Shown piece by piece: positions 20,601 through 27,207 of a stretch of 64,000 nt of DNA. This DNA comes from Chryseobacterium indologenes (GTDB lineage: Bacteria > Bacteroidota > Bacteroidia > Flavobacteriales > Weeksellaceae). The notes below the pieces were generated by a model. That model worked only from the letters and a program-made list of their open reading frames with translations. It searched no databases and had not been told where the DNA came from. How positions within the stretch are numbered: position 1 is the first letter of the stretch; each line of letters opens with the position of its first letter. The DNA lies in NCBI GenBank assembly GCA_001013295.1, contig LAZY01000036.1, positions 103,038 through 167,037 of the forward strand, read 5' to 3'. The translations under genes and the position numbers were made by a program.

Positions 20601-22659
20601 AAGCAGTAAGCAGTAAACTGGCATTCGGATCTTTTGAATCTAAAACCACATGGTAAACACCTTTGTTGATTTTACCCGTTAAATTCATATTCTGATAACG
20701 GTATCCTTTATAGACTGCTGAAGCCACATGTCCTTTTAAGTCTGCATTGGCATTTTTAAAATCAAAACTTTCTCCTTTTGCGGCAATCTGTGCCGTAACC
20801 GGGCCTATATCTTTGTTTTGGATTATTTTTCCTACCTGTACGCCCTGAAGATTGGCTTTCACATCATACAATTCATGATTTTTCCTACGCATATCAACAT
20901 TGGCAATAACTGCCGCATTTCCAAGAGTGGAGTAGAGGTTGAGGTCCGTATTTACCACTTTGGTGGTTCCTTTTGCATTTCCTTTGATGCTGAAATGAGA
21001 AGGAAGTGAAATATTGGATGGAATTGTATTTTTAGGAACGAGATTAAAGATGGTTCTGGCCTCAGAAGAAAATTCCCCGATGTTCAGATCATAAGACAGC
21101 TGATCAGGATTCATCGCGTTTTTAACCTTTCCTGAAGCAACGACTCTCAGCTGATCCAGCCCTGATACTTTAAGATCCCGGATCAAAAGGTCATTTACAC
21201 TGCCTTTTACATTGGCATTGACATTAAGAATGGCATTCGGATATTTGTTGAACGGAACAGTATTTCTTAAAGTAGGCACCAGATTCAGAATATCTGAAAA
21301 ACCGATTTTTGAATCTTTAATATTGGCTGAAATTTTTACCGCTTCAAGGTTCGAACTCAGCTGACCGATGGAATTGTAATTTAAAATAACCTCGTTACGC
21401 AATAAAGTTTTCGGAGTCTGAAGATAGAGATCTTTGAGATATGCCTCCTTTTCTGCATAGACAAAATCCGTATTGAATTTCTGAATATCCAGTCCTCTTG
21501 CTTCCTGAATTTCTGCAGAATTCACCGTTCCTGCAAAAGTATTATTCTCCATTTTGAAACTCCTCACTTCCACATTCATTTTTGAGAAATTCAGGTGGTT
21601 GAAATCCATTCCTTGTCGGGTAGGAGCAATAGCGGTATTGTTGTAAGTTACCCTTACATCATTAAGAACCAGTTTGCCCAAAAGCAGCTTCATCGCTTTA
21701 TCCTGATCCGAAACTTTTGAAACTTCAGGTTCTTTGGTATTTTTAGGTTGAGCATTCTGGGCAGGGAGATAAAGGTTGGCATTAATATCAGCCCCGGAAA
21801 GGAAAACATTGGCAACGTTGTAGGAATTGTTTTCAAGATCAAGTTTGTTAACCTTTGTGCTTAATTCCTTAAATAAAACCTTGGCAAATGTTTTGGTATT
21901 GTCATCTCCGTAATCAATATCAAAATTGGTAAGTTTAATCCCTCTCAAACCAATGTTCATCGGTTTTTTCTCATTGAGAGAATCTACTTTTTTCTCAACT
22001 TTTTTAGAAACTTCCTCTACGATACCCTGCTTTAACTTTAATTTTAATCCATCCAGATTAATATCATTGACAGCATAGGTATTTTTATTGAGATCGAATT
22101 TTTTTACTCTTGTATCAAAAGAGTTGAAGTAGAGTTTAATGTCATTTTTAGACTGCTGGTCGTTGAAAGTAACACCAATATCTTTTAAATTAATTTTATC
22201 AAGGGAAATAATAAAGGGCTTAGACGAACTTTCTTCTTTATCACTGGTTGCAAAAGCATCAATGATATAATCGAAATTGAATTTTCCGTCGGGCTTTCGT
22301 ACCACATTGGCACGGGCACCTTCCAGGTCTACAGAAGTAATGTCGGCTGTAGAATTGAGCAGCTTCAGCATATGTAAACCTACATCCAGCTTTTTAACCG
22401 CCAAAAGAGTATCTACATCCTGTCCTTTGAGATAAAGATTTTCCATCACAAGGCTGTTGGGAAATCCGATATAAACCCTTTCAAGGCTTACCGGAGTTTT
22501 GATCTTTTTCTCAAGATAAACAATAAGCCGGTCTTTAATGAAATTCTGAACGGCAGGAAGTCTTAAGCTTAATATCAACAGGGTAAGAAAAACCAATACT
22601 GAAATAAAGGTTATTGCAATACGCCTTAGAAGTTTTCTTTTGTTGATTTTTAGTTTCAA
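17632..22659 (-). CDS. tamB: Translocation and assembly module protein TamB
   Basis: A 1675-residue AsmA-like/DUF490 protein. It is anchored in the inner membrane by one N-terminal segment (residues about 13-31, IAITFISVLVFLTLLILSL) and otherwise a long periplasmic beta structure that bridges to TamL. The AsmA-like start (LRLPAVQNFIKDRLIVYLEKKIKTPVSLERVYIGFPNSLVMENLYL) and many repeats of the type xLNGxxK/DLKG are clear. The conserved DUF490 C-terminus is seen in LLNRFIGENPFESG and VDLNFGLDSSEDYSTGEKNTRTDLNVDISKKLLNDRLKVTVG. It is the first gene of the tamB-tamL-yihY operon. Identity is secure. Confidence 0.93.
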   Translation of the reverse strand: MKLKINKRKLLRRIAITFISVLVFLTLLILSLRLPAVQNFIKDRLIVYLEKKIKTPVSLERVYIGFPNSLVMENLYLKGQDVDTLLAVKKLDVGLHMLKLLNSTADITSVDLEGARANVVRKPDGKFNFDYIIDAFATSDKEESSSKPFIISLDKINLKDIGVTFNDQQSKNDIKLYFNSFDTRVKKFDLNKNTYAVNDINLDGLKLKLKQGIVEEVSKKVEKKVDSLNEKKPMNIGLRGIKLTNFDIDYGDDNTKTFAKVLFKELSTKVNKLDLENNSYNVANVFLSGADINANLYLPAQNAQPKNTKEPEVSKVSDQDKAMKLLLGKLVLNDVRVTYNNTAIAPTRQGMDFNHLNFSKMNVEVRSFKMENNTFAGTVNSAEIQEARGLDIQKFNTDFVYAEKEAYLKDLYLQTPKTLLRNEVILNYNSIGQLSSNLEAVKISANIKDSKIGFSDILNLVPTLRNTVPFNKYPNAILNVNANVKGSVNDLLIRDLKVSGLDQLRVVASGKVKNAMNPDQLSYDLNIGEFSSEARTIFNLVPKNTIPSNISLPSHFSIKGNAKGTTKVVNTDLNLYSTLGNAAVIANVDMRRKNHELYDVKANLQGVQVGKIIQNKDIGPVTAQIAAKGESFDFKNANADLKGHVASAVYKGYRYQNMNLTGKINKGVYHVVLDSKDPNASLLLTASGIYNEKNPTVKVNGEVIKLDVNKLGFYEKPMIIAGKIDGDFTSLDPNNLNGYLNLKDFAFSDTKEVYPVQELNLKASSTADSTQIIFNSQVADVELKGKYKLTQIFGALTKTVNQYYQFQKPDKSQKIDPGQHFAFTAKIKNDDIIRKFVPDLKSFETINLTGNYDADSQKIEIDGQVPQLLYGENTIENGVLKVTNENQALQYSLNVAALKSSSFSLNKINIDGDVAENTIRYNITTKDEKDATRFLIAGSAKSLNDITEVSLNPNGLKLNYTDWNVAENNKIQISNKGILADNFILSNAGSEISIQSESESPSSPLNISLKDFKIETITELIKKDTVLARGTINGKAQLRDVMKDMTFTSDLNITDLIVYGSPVGNLAVKVNNASPKILNADIALSGNNNDVKILGDYNTSSSTFDLNMVINQLQMKSIQGFSMNAITNTEGYLSGNLKITGTSDKPNILGKVKFNDAGLEIAKTGSDFRKLNDEIDFTSRGIEFNKFKINDKDGNALVVDGQVLTQTYRDFAFNLNVNAKDFKVVNSEKTNDAMMYGVLAIDAGLRIRGNLDLPKVDGRLSVSDNTDFTFVLPQSTPSLQERDGIVEFIDQDQVVLNKTVKADSLNAQSRIKGMDVSVNIEISKEAKLSLIIDKANGDFVQLQGEAELTGGIDPSGKTTLVGVYEVNKGSYDLSVSFLKRKFDIQKGSTITWTGEPTMAIMNITAVYKTEAPPIDLVEQQVSGQSASVMNQYKQRIPFNTLLKMKGELLKPQLSFDITTEEKNNSISTNVKEVIDQKLAQLRTQESEMNKQVFALLLLNRFIGENPFESGAGMSAETMARQSVSKILSQQLNNLASGLIKGVDLNFGLDSSEDYSTGEKNTRTDLNVDISKKLLNDRLKVTVGSNFGLEGQARQNENMTNIAGNVSVDYSLSKDGRYMLRAYRKDEYQVALQGQIIETGVGFIITLDYDKFREIFQKSKEKKPKKNQNNQVVEFK

Positions 22660-22676
22660 ATGAAATGGGTTTGTAA

Positions 22677-22684
22677 CAAAGATA
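22677..22684 (-). promoter_or_regulatory. Predicted -7 promoter element for tamB
   Basis: Minus-strand TATCTTTG matches TAnnTTTG and lies 17 nt before the tamB ATG. No clear -33 box. Confidence 0.45.
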
Positions 22685-22731
22685 ATAATACTAATTTATT
22701 CGTTCTTTGTTGTGGTACCCTTTTCGAATGC

Positions 22732-22823
22732 AAAAATCCTGCCTTGGCTGCCTTATTATGGAATTTTTAGTCTGTAGTTGTCAAGTGAATAGTTGAGTAA
22801 GACGAGCCAAGGTATGGATTTTT
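22732..22823. repeat. Composite inverted repeat upstream of tamB
   Basis: AAAAATCC (22732-22739) and CCTTGGCT (22742-22749) are matched in inverted order by AGCCAAGG (22805-22812) and GGATTTTT (22816-22823). All 16 positions pair, with 2-nt and 3-nt internal gaps and a 55-nt loop. It sits in the gap between ccoP and tamB. Confidence 0.65.
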
Positions 22824-22833
22824 ATGCTTTAAA

Positions 22834-22917
22834 ATGCCCCCTTTATATCATTTTTAATGTTGAAAAGGTTAGTTAGCAAAAATGAAAATTCAAATGTTAG
22901 TATGCTAAAGGGGGCAT
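22834..22917. repeat. Long-armed inverted repeat downstream of ccoP
   Basis: ATGCCCCCTTTA (22834-22845) and its exact complement TAAAGGGGGCAT (22906-22917) enclose 60 nt. It starts 10 nt beyond the inverted repeat at 22732-22823. It may end cco transcription, but no U-run follows on the minus strand. Confidence 0.65.
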
Positions 22918-22948
22918 GGCATGGTTTGTACAAAAAGATAATAAATTT

Positions 22949-23836
22949 TTATTCGTTTCCGTTTTCCCATTTTACTTCTTCTCCCTGTGGGGTGGCACCA
23001 CCTTGAGCCGGAGTAATAGGAGCGGTTTCCTGATTAATGTGATAGATGTAGGCTGCAATTTTTTCAGCATCTCTTCCCGTAATGGTTCCTTCTTTGATGA
23101 AAGGTCTCATGGTAGGATTGTTGGGAGAACCGTTTTCAAGCATCCAGAATACATTTTTAAATAAACTTTTTTCTTTGATGTTGATCCAGTGAGTATCGGT
23201 AAGGTTAGGACCAATACCTCCTTTCCCTCCGTCTCCGTGGCAGGTTACGCAATTAGTTTTGAAAAGTTCCTGACCTTCTGCGATATTATCAGCACTGTAT
23301 TTAGCAGATTCCAGATCGATCTGAGGTGCACTTTTTTCATATTCCTCAATGGAAGCCAGCATCGTTTTCGCTTCTTTGGTGTACTCAGCTTCAGGATGGG
23401 CATAATCTGTAAAGGTAAATGCCGTAAGATATACCACACAGAATATACATCCGAACCAGAACAGGCCGATCCACCATTTAGGAAGAGAGTTGTCAAGTTC
23501 TGTAATACCATCAAAACCATGGTCGATCAGAATATCTTTTTCCTCTGTCACAGACTGTTTTTTGAAAGCTGAGTTCCATAGTTTCTGGTAATAAGGAACA
23601 TTTTTTTCTGCCAGATATTTTTGTTTTTCTTCTTCCGGTAATCGGCTGAAGCTTTCATTTTCGATCAGATCTCCTATGGAGTTCATGATGAGAAGAAGAA
23701 TGATGGCAATCAGTATCAACGCCCAGAAAAAAGGTGAGGAAAAATATCCTGAATCACTGGCGAACATTTCAAAGGCCATGACCGTTAAGCCTATCGTCGT
23801 TGCGATATATATTGAAATTGGGGTTCTCGTTTTCAT
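22949..23836 (-). CDS. ccoP: cbb3-type cytochrome c oxidase subunit CcoP (single haem)
   Basis: The membrane-bound cytochrome c subunit that passes electrons to the CcoN catalytic core of the high-affinity cbb3 oxidase. Two membrane segments lie near the N-terminus (about 10-52), followed by a CcoP N-terminal domain with a third segment PKWWIGLFWFGCIFCVVYLTAF (119-140). The haem-binding CVTCH is at 196-200, with the likely axial Met in NPTMRPF (M243). Classical CcoP has two haem c sites; only one CxxCH is present here, which I understand to be common in Bacteroidetes. It follows ccoNO after 19 nt; no ccoQ lies between them. Confidence 0.92.
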   Translation of the reverse strand: MKTRTPISIYIATTIGLTVMAFEMFASDSGYFSSPFFWALILIAIILLLIMNSIGDLIENESFSRLPEEEKQKYLAEKNVPYYQKLWNSAFKKQSVTEEKDILIDHGFDGITELDNSLPKWWIGLFWFGCIFCVVYLTAFTFTDYAHPEAEYTKEAKTMLASIEEYEKSAPQIDLESAKYSADNIAEGQELFKTNCVTCHGDGGKGGIGPNLTDTHWINIKEKSLFKNVFWMLENGSPNNPTMRPFIKEGTITGRDAEKIAAYIYHINQETAPITPAQGGATPQGEEVKWENGNE

Positions 23837-23855
23837 GACAATACAATTTTAATGA

Positions 23856-26144
23856 TTAGTCTACGCTTGCAGTTTGGATCTGTGTCGTCTTGATGTCGGT
23901 ACCTAATCTTTGAAGATAAGCGATCATCGCTACAATTTCTCTTTGTTCCAATGGGATATAAGCTGAACCTTTTGCTGTTTTTTCCTTGGTCATCTGATCT
24001 TTTACATCAGCAGCTTCTGCATATATTCTTTTTACAATCGCTTTTGACTGGTTGTCTGCCCACTGATTGGCTGAGTCTATCTGGGCTTTTGTATACGGTA
24101 CGTCAAAAGAGTTTTTCATCAGTTTCATTTTATCCACCATCTGCGTACGATCCAGTTTGTTTGTAATTAACCATGGGAAACGTGGCATAATAGAACCTGC
24201 GGAAGTAATTCTTGGGTTGTACATATGTTTGAAGTGCCATGAATCCGGGTTTCTGCCTCCTTCTCTGTGAAGATCCGGTCCTGTTCTTTTAGATCCCCAA
24301 AGGAAAGGTCTGTCATATACAAATTCTCCGGCTTTTGAATATTGTCCGTTTTTTCCTTCAAATCTTAAGACCTCATCACGGAACGGTCTGATCATCTGTG
24401 AGTGACAAGCGTTACAGCCTTCACGGATATAAAGATCTCTACCTTCAAGTTCCAGTGGCGTGTAGGGTTTCACTGCGGTAATGGTTGGTACACTTTGCTT
24501 CAGTGATAAAGTAGGAATGATTTCCACCAGTCCACCGATGGCTACCGTAATAAAAGCTAAGATGGCAAGCAGGGTAGGCGTTCTTTCCAACCACAAGTGT
24601 ACCCCTTCTCCTTCTTTTCTTGCCCCACCAATGTTGGCTAATGCAGGAGCTTCCGCAGGAACTTCTTTCTGGAATGAACCGGCTTTAACCGTTTTGATGA
24701 CATTGATCACCATTAAGATTGCTCCGGACAGATAAAGTATACCTCCTAAGAATCTCATTTTAAAGTAAGGAATAATTGCGGTTACCGTATCTAACCAGTT
24801 TTTCCATAATAAAGTTCCGTCCGGGTTGAATTGTTTCCACATCAATCCCTGTGTGAACCCTGAGATATACATTGGAACCGCATAGAAGATGATTCCCAAT
24901 GTTCCCAGCCAGAAGTGCCAGTTGGCTAATTTTTTAGACCAAAGTGGTGTTCTCCACATGATCGGTACCAGGTAATAGACTACTCCGAATGCCATGAAAC
25001 CATTCCATCCAAGAGCTCCCAAGTGTACGTGACCAATCACCCAGTCGGTATAATGCCCGATTTTATTTAATGATTTTGTTGCTAATAAAGGTCCTTCGAA
25101 AGTTGCCATACCATAGCAGGTAACAGCTACTACAAAGAATTTCAGGATAGGATTTTCTCTTACTTTATCCCATGCTCCTCTCAAGGTAAGAAGACCATTC
25201 AGCATCCCTCCCCATGATGGTGCAATCAGCATAATAGAGAATCCTGTTCCCACAGCCTGAGCCCATGCCGGTAATGCTGTATATTGCAGGTGGTGAGGCC
25301 CGGCCCATAAGTATACAAAGATCAGCGACCAGAAGTGAATAATGGATAGTTTGTATGAGAAGACCGGTCGCTGAGCAGCTTTTGGCATAAAGTAATACAT
25401 CAGACCCAATACAGGGGTGGTTAATACGAATGCTACCGCATTGTGCCCATACCACCATTGTACCAATGCATCTTTTACACCTGCATATACAGAATAAGAT
25501 TTCCAGCTTGTGAAAGATAAAGGAACTTCCAGGTTATTGAAGATGTGAAGCATGGCTACGGCAATCCATGTGGCCATATAGAACCAGATCGCTACATATA
25601 AATGTCTTACCCTTCTTTTGGCAATCGTTCCGAACATATTGATTCCGAAGATGACCCATGAGAACGTAATTAAAATATCAATAGGCCACTCATGTTCAGC
25701 ATATTCTTTAGACGTATTGATTCCCATCAGGAATGTAATCACCACACTAATAATCATAATCTGCCATGACCAGAAGTGAATCCATGAAAGCGCATCACTA
25801 TACATTCTTGTTTTTAGCAGTCGTTGCATACTGTAGTAAGCACCGCAGAAGAAGGAATTACAGACAAAAGCAAAAATTACGGCACTCGTGTGAAGCATTC
25901 TGATTCTTCCGAAGCCCATGGCTCCCTGTGTATTGATCAGTCCCTGAATATTCCCCGATGCTAAACTTTTAATAGTGGTATCATCCGTACCGAATAAAAA
26001 TTCAGGCAATTCAGGATAAAAAAGCATCAATGCGGCCGTAAGCCCGAGCAGAAATCCTACAAGTCCGAATGCGATAGTAGCATAGAGGAATGCTCTGACA
26101 ATATTATTGTCATAATTAAATTTTTGCGTCTCCATAAATTCCAA
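23856..26144 (-). CDS. ccoNO: cbb3-type cytochrome c oxidase, fused subunits I and II (CcoNO)
   Basis: A 762-residue fusion of the haem-copper catalytic subunit CcoN (residues 1 to about 480, twelve membrane segments) and the monohaem cytochrome CcoO. In CcoN, haem and copper ligands are recognisable in MLHTSAVIFAF, WWYGHNAVAFVLTTP and VIGHVHLGALGWNG. In CcoO, CNACH occupies residues 577-581 within EGRDLYIREGCNACHSQMIRPF, followed by GPDLHREGGRNPDSWH and IMPRFPWL. The fusion is typical of Bacteroidetes. The start could be Met1 or Met4. The accessory genes ccoG, ccoH, ccoI and ccoS are not in the window. Confidence 0.95.
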   Translation of the reverse strand: MEFMETQKFNYDNNIVRAFLYATIAFGLVGFLLGLTAALMLFYPELPEFLFGTDDTTIKSLASGNIQGLINTQGAMGFGRIRMLHTSAVIFAFVCNSFFCGAYYSMQRLLKTRMYSDALSWIHFWSWQIMIISVVITFLMGINTSKEYAEHEWPIDILITFSWVIFGINMFGTIAKRRVRHLYVAIWFYMATWIAVAMLHIFNNLEVPLSFTSWKSYSVYAGVKDALVQWWYGHNAVAFVLTTPVLGLMYYFMPKAAQRPVFSYKLSIIHFWSLIFVYLWAGPHHLQYTALPAWAQAVGTGFSIMLIAPSWGGMLNGLLTLRGAWDKVRENPILKFFVVAVTCYGMATFEGPLLATKSLNKIGHYTDWVIGHVHLGALGWNGFMAFGVVYYLVPIMWRTPLWSKKLANWHFWLGTLGIIFYAVPMYISGFTQGLMWKQFNPDGTLLWKNWLDTVTAIIPYFKMRFLGGILYLSGAILMVINVIKTVKAGSFQKEVPAEAPALANIGGARKEGEGVHLWLERTPTLLAILAFITVAIGGLVEIIPTLSLKQSVPTITAVKPYTPLELEGRDLYIREGCNACHSQMIRPFRDEVLRFEGKNGQYSKAGEFVYDRPFLWGSKRTGPDLHREGGRNPDSWHFKHMYNPRITSAGSIMPRFPWLITNKLDRTQMVDKMKLMKNSFDVPYTKAQIDSANQWADNQSKAIVKRIYAEAADVKDQMTKEKTAKGSAYIPLEQREIVAMIAYLQRLGTDIKTTQIQTASVD

Positions 26145-26242
26145 TAGTGTTTACCGAAGTGATATTTTCTCTGAAAAGAGGCTTATTTTCCAGCTTTTTC
26201 TATGATGAAAATAAATATCATGTAACGTGTATAATGTTTTGC

Positions 26243-26263
26243 CAAAGGTATTTATTAACTTTG
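26243..26263. promoter_or_regulatory. Back-to-back -7 elements for ccoNO (minus) and the XRE gene (plus)
   Basis: Minus-strand TACCTTTG (26250-26243) and plus-strand TAACTTTG (26256-26263) both match TAnnTTTG and are 5 nt apart. Together they form the near-perfect dyad CAAAGGTA-ttta(t)-TAACTTTG. The ccoNO leader would be about 90 nt and the XRE leader about 50 nt. Confidence 0.5.
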
Positions 26264-26319
26264 TTAGAGGCTAATAGATAATCTTCTAAAATATACCGAA
26301 AACTACTAAAACAAAAAGG

Positions 26320-26613
26320 ATGAAAGTGTGTGGACAAAATATCAGGAAAATCCGTAGGAGCAAAGACCTTACGCAGGAGTATATGGCTTTTGAAATGGGC
26401 ATTTCCCAGAAAGCATACTCCGATATTGAGAATTCCAAGGTGAAGATCAACCTGGAAATCCTTACTAAAATATCAGCTATTTTAGATATTAAGCCTTCTG
26501 ATATATGCAGCATTTCGCATCAATGCAGTACAGACGGATATGAAGATAAATACCAGGGGCTTTTGGAATACATGAAAAAAAATAATATTTCGGTTCCGAA
26601 AGAGTTCTTATAA
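26320..26613 (+). CDS. Small XRE-family helix-turn-helix regulator
   Basis: A 97-residue DNA-binding protein. The HTH_3 domain covers residues about 6-62: IRKIRRSKDLTQEYMAFEMGISQKAYSDIENSKVKINLEILTKISAILDIKPSDI, with the recognition helix around SQKAYSDIEN. A short tail SISHQCSTDGYEDKYQGLLEYMKKNNISVPKEFL could help dimerise. It is divergent from ccoNO and shares its promoter region, but a regulatory link to the oxidase is only an inference. No toxin or phage partner is adjacent; a repeat element begins 72 nt after the stop codon. Confidence 0.88.
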   Translation: MKVCGQNIRKIRRSKDLTQEYMAFEMGISQKAYSDIENSKVKINLEILTKISAILDIKPSDICSISHQCSTDGYEDKYQGLLEYMKKNNISVPKEFL

Positions 26614-26684
26614 ACTGCACTTTCGAATCAGACGTAAAGTGGTGGAGAACATCATTAAAAAATATAGGGTTCTGAATCCGATAG

Positions 26685-26848
26685 ACGCAAAGCTCTATTT
26701 TTTAATGAATATTATAAGAGAGCAAAGTGTTGAATCAATTTCATTGATTCTTTCTAAGCGAATGTATATCCATAAAGCTTCATCAGCGACAACGTCGCAT
26801 TTCTTAGCTCCCTTAAAAATAGAACATAAAGAATAAGAACCTTTGCGT
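26685..26848 (-). repeat. 165-bp structured intergenic element, copy C (inverted)
   Basis: On the minus strand this 164-bp copy runs from ACGCAAAG to CTTTGCGT and aligns with copies A (38515-38680) and B (45488-45652) throughout, including GTCGCTGATGAAGCTT and TTAAGGGAGCTAAG. It carries the 19-nt stem-loop at 26732-26750 (arms GAATCAAT/ATTGATTC, loop GAA on the minus strand), placed as in the other copies. It fills the gap after the XRE gene. A GTG-started frame at 26639-26836 overlaps it and is not considered real. Confidence 0.8.
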
Positions 26849-26960
26849 TTAAAAAAATAATCTGTTTCATTCAACAAAAAGCAGTTTGAACCTTGTACGA
26901 ATCTCCAATTTTTGAGATTGATCCTGATTTTCTCTAAAATTAATCTCAGTAATCATACAT

Positions 26961-26993
26961 AATGACCTTCTCAAATTACTTGGGAAGGTCATA
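26961..26993 (+). terminator. Hairpin in the gap before the sensor kinase
   Basis: ATGACCTTC (26962-26970) pairs with GAAGGTCAT (26984-26992). No strong T run follows, so it is a weak terminator or an RNA stem. The rest of the gap to 27207 holds only the kinase promoter. Confidence 0.45.
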
Positions 26994-27173
26994 TTGATTT
27001 TGTGTTTGAGTAGCTTGTGTTTCTAGCAATATGCCTGATCGGAAAAGCCGGAACGGGGAACAAGTTTGGTTTTTCAAATTTATTATAACAGATAACATAT
27101 TAATAAATTATTATGTAGAAAAAAATTCACATAATTGTGGATAAATATTTACAATAATTTTAAATTTCTATAA

Positions 27174-27181
27174 TATATTTG
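27174..27181 (+). promoter_or_regulatory. Predicted -7 promoter element for the two-component operon
   Basis: TATATTTG matches TAnnTTTG, 26 nt before the kinase ATG. The -33 box is not obvious. Confidence 0.5.
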
Positions 27182-27207
27182 CCGTAAATCTAATGCTGGC
27201 CCACTGA

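Noticed and set aside
26639..26836. GTG-started frame of 65 codons after the XRE gene
   Set aside because: It lies across repeat copy C, whose counterparts A and B do not keep the frame.
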